This document shows, in pieces, positions 6,988-7,054 of a DNA stretch of 7,054 bases. The translations under genes and the position numbers were made by a program. Positions within the stretch are counted from its first letter, which is position 1. Each line of letters opens with the position of its first letter. The notes beneath the pieces are model-generated. The model saw nothing but the letters and a program-made list of their open reading frames with translations. It had not been told where the DNA came from and searched no databases. Source of the DNA: an uncultured Oscillospiraceae bacterium (GTDB lineage Bacteria; Bacillota; Clostridia; Oscillospirales; Ruminococcaceae); assembly GCA_900543705.1 (NCBI GenBank), contig UQSL01000088.1:1-7054 (forward strand), in the 5' to 3' direction.

Positions 6988-7019
6988 TGAACTGCCCCAG
7001 AATGAACTGCCCCAGAATG
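6988..7019. repeat. 15-bp tandem repeat, two copies
   Basis: TGAACTGCCCCAGAA occurs at 6988-7002 and again at 7003-7017 without a mismatch, followed by TG that begins a third copy. A partial TGAACT also precedes it at 6981-6986. It lies in non-coding DNA upstream of the flippase gene. The rest of 6902-7054 shows no convincing ORF or promoter. Confidence 0.85.
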
Positions 7020-7054
7020 TACAGACAGCACAAAAAAGCCCCTAAGTAGGAAAT

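Noticed and set aside
7031..7054. Possible minus-strand terminator (CCT/AGG hairpin followed by six T) at the right edge
   Set aside because: The stem has only three good pairs and the window ends inside the candidate, so it cannot be supported here.
1..7054. CRISPR arrays, tRNA or rRNA genes, toxin-antitoxin pairs and phage genes
   Set aside because: I looked for regularly spaced repeats, cloverleaf elements and small paired ORFs and found none that hold up.

Overview
The window looks like chromosomal DNA of a moderately GC-rich, spore-forming member of the Clostridia (Bacillota). Three things point there: a tRNA-sensing T-box leader in front of valS, strong AGGAGG-type ribosome binding sites with one TTG start, and a polytopic membrane protein of the SpoVB flippase family. 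I cannot name a genus from the sequence.

Layout. Positions 1-257 hold two back-to-back hairpins at the left edge and then a candidate extended -10 promoter. They lead into 258-1856 (+), a peptide-type ABC transporter substrate-binding lipoprotein that has no permease or ATPase gene within the window. Positions 1857-2326 carry a good sigma-A-type promoter (TTGACA-17-TATCAT with a TG extension) and a complete T-box riboswitch with its terminator. These control valS at 2327-4945 (+), a full-length valyl-tRNA synthetase of 872 residues. Positions 4946-5317 form a gene-free gap between convergent genes. It contains a perfect 13-bp hairpin directly after valS and, further on, a roughly 135-180 nt block that folds on paper into a closed multi-helix structure I cannot assign to a known RNA class. 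Positions 5318-6847 (-) encode the SpoVB-like flippase, read towards valS. Its upstream region (6848-7054) contains a leader hairpin and a 15-bp tandem duplication.

How the parts work together. The three genes are separate transcription units rather than an operon. The substrate-binding protein probably captures peptides outside the cell for a permease encoded elsewhere. valS is expected to be induced when uncharged tRNA-Val accumulates: the T-box carries a GTG valine codon just after the GAA of its specifier loop, and its TGGT bulge matches an ACCA tRNA end. The flippase probably moves lipid-linked glycan precursors for cell wall or spore cortex.

Most of the window is ordinary housekeeping sequence. 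The parts most worth a second look are the unassigned structured block between valS and the flippase gene, the GTG specifier of the T-box, and the hairpin pair at the left edge. I did not find a clear new multi-gene system.
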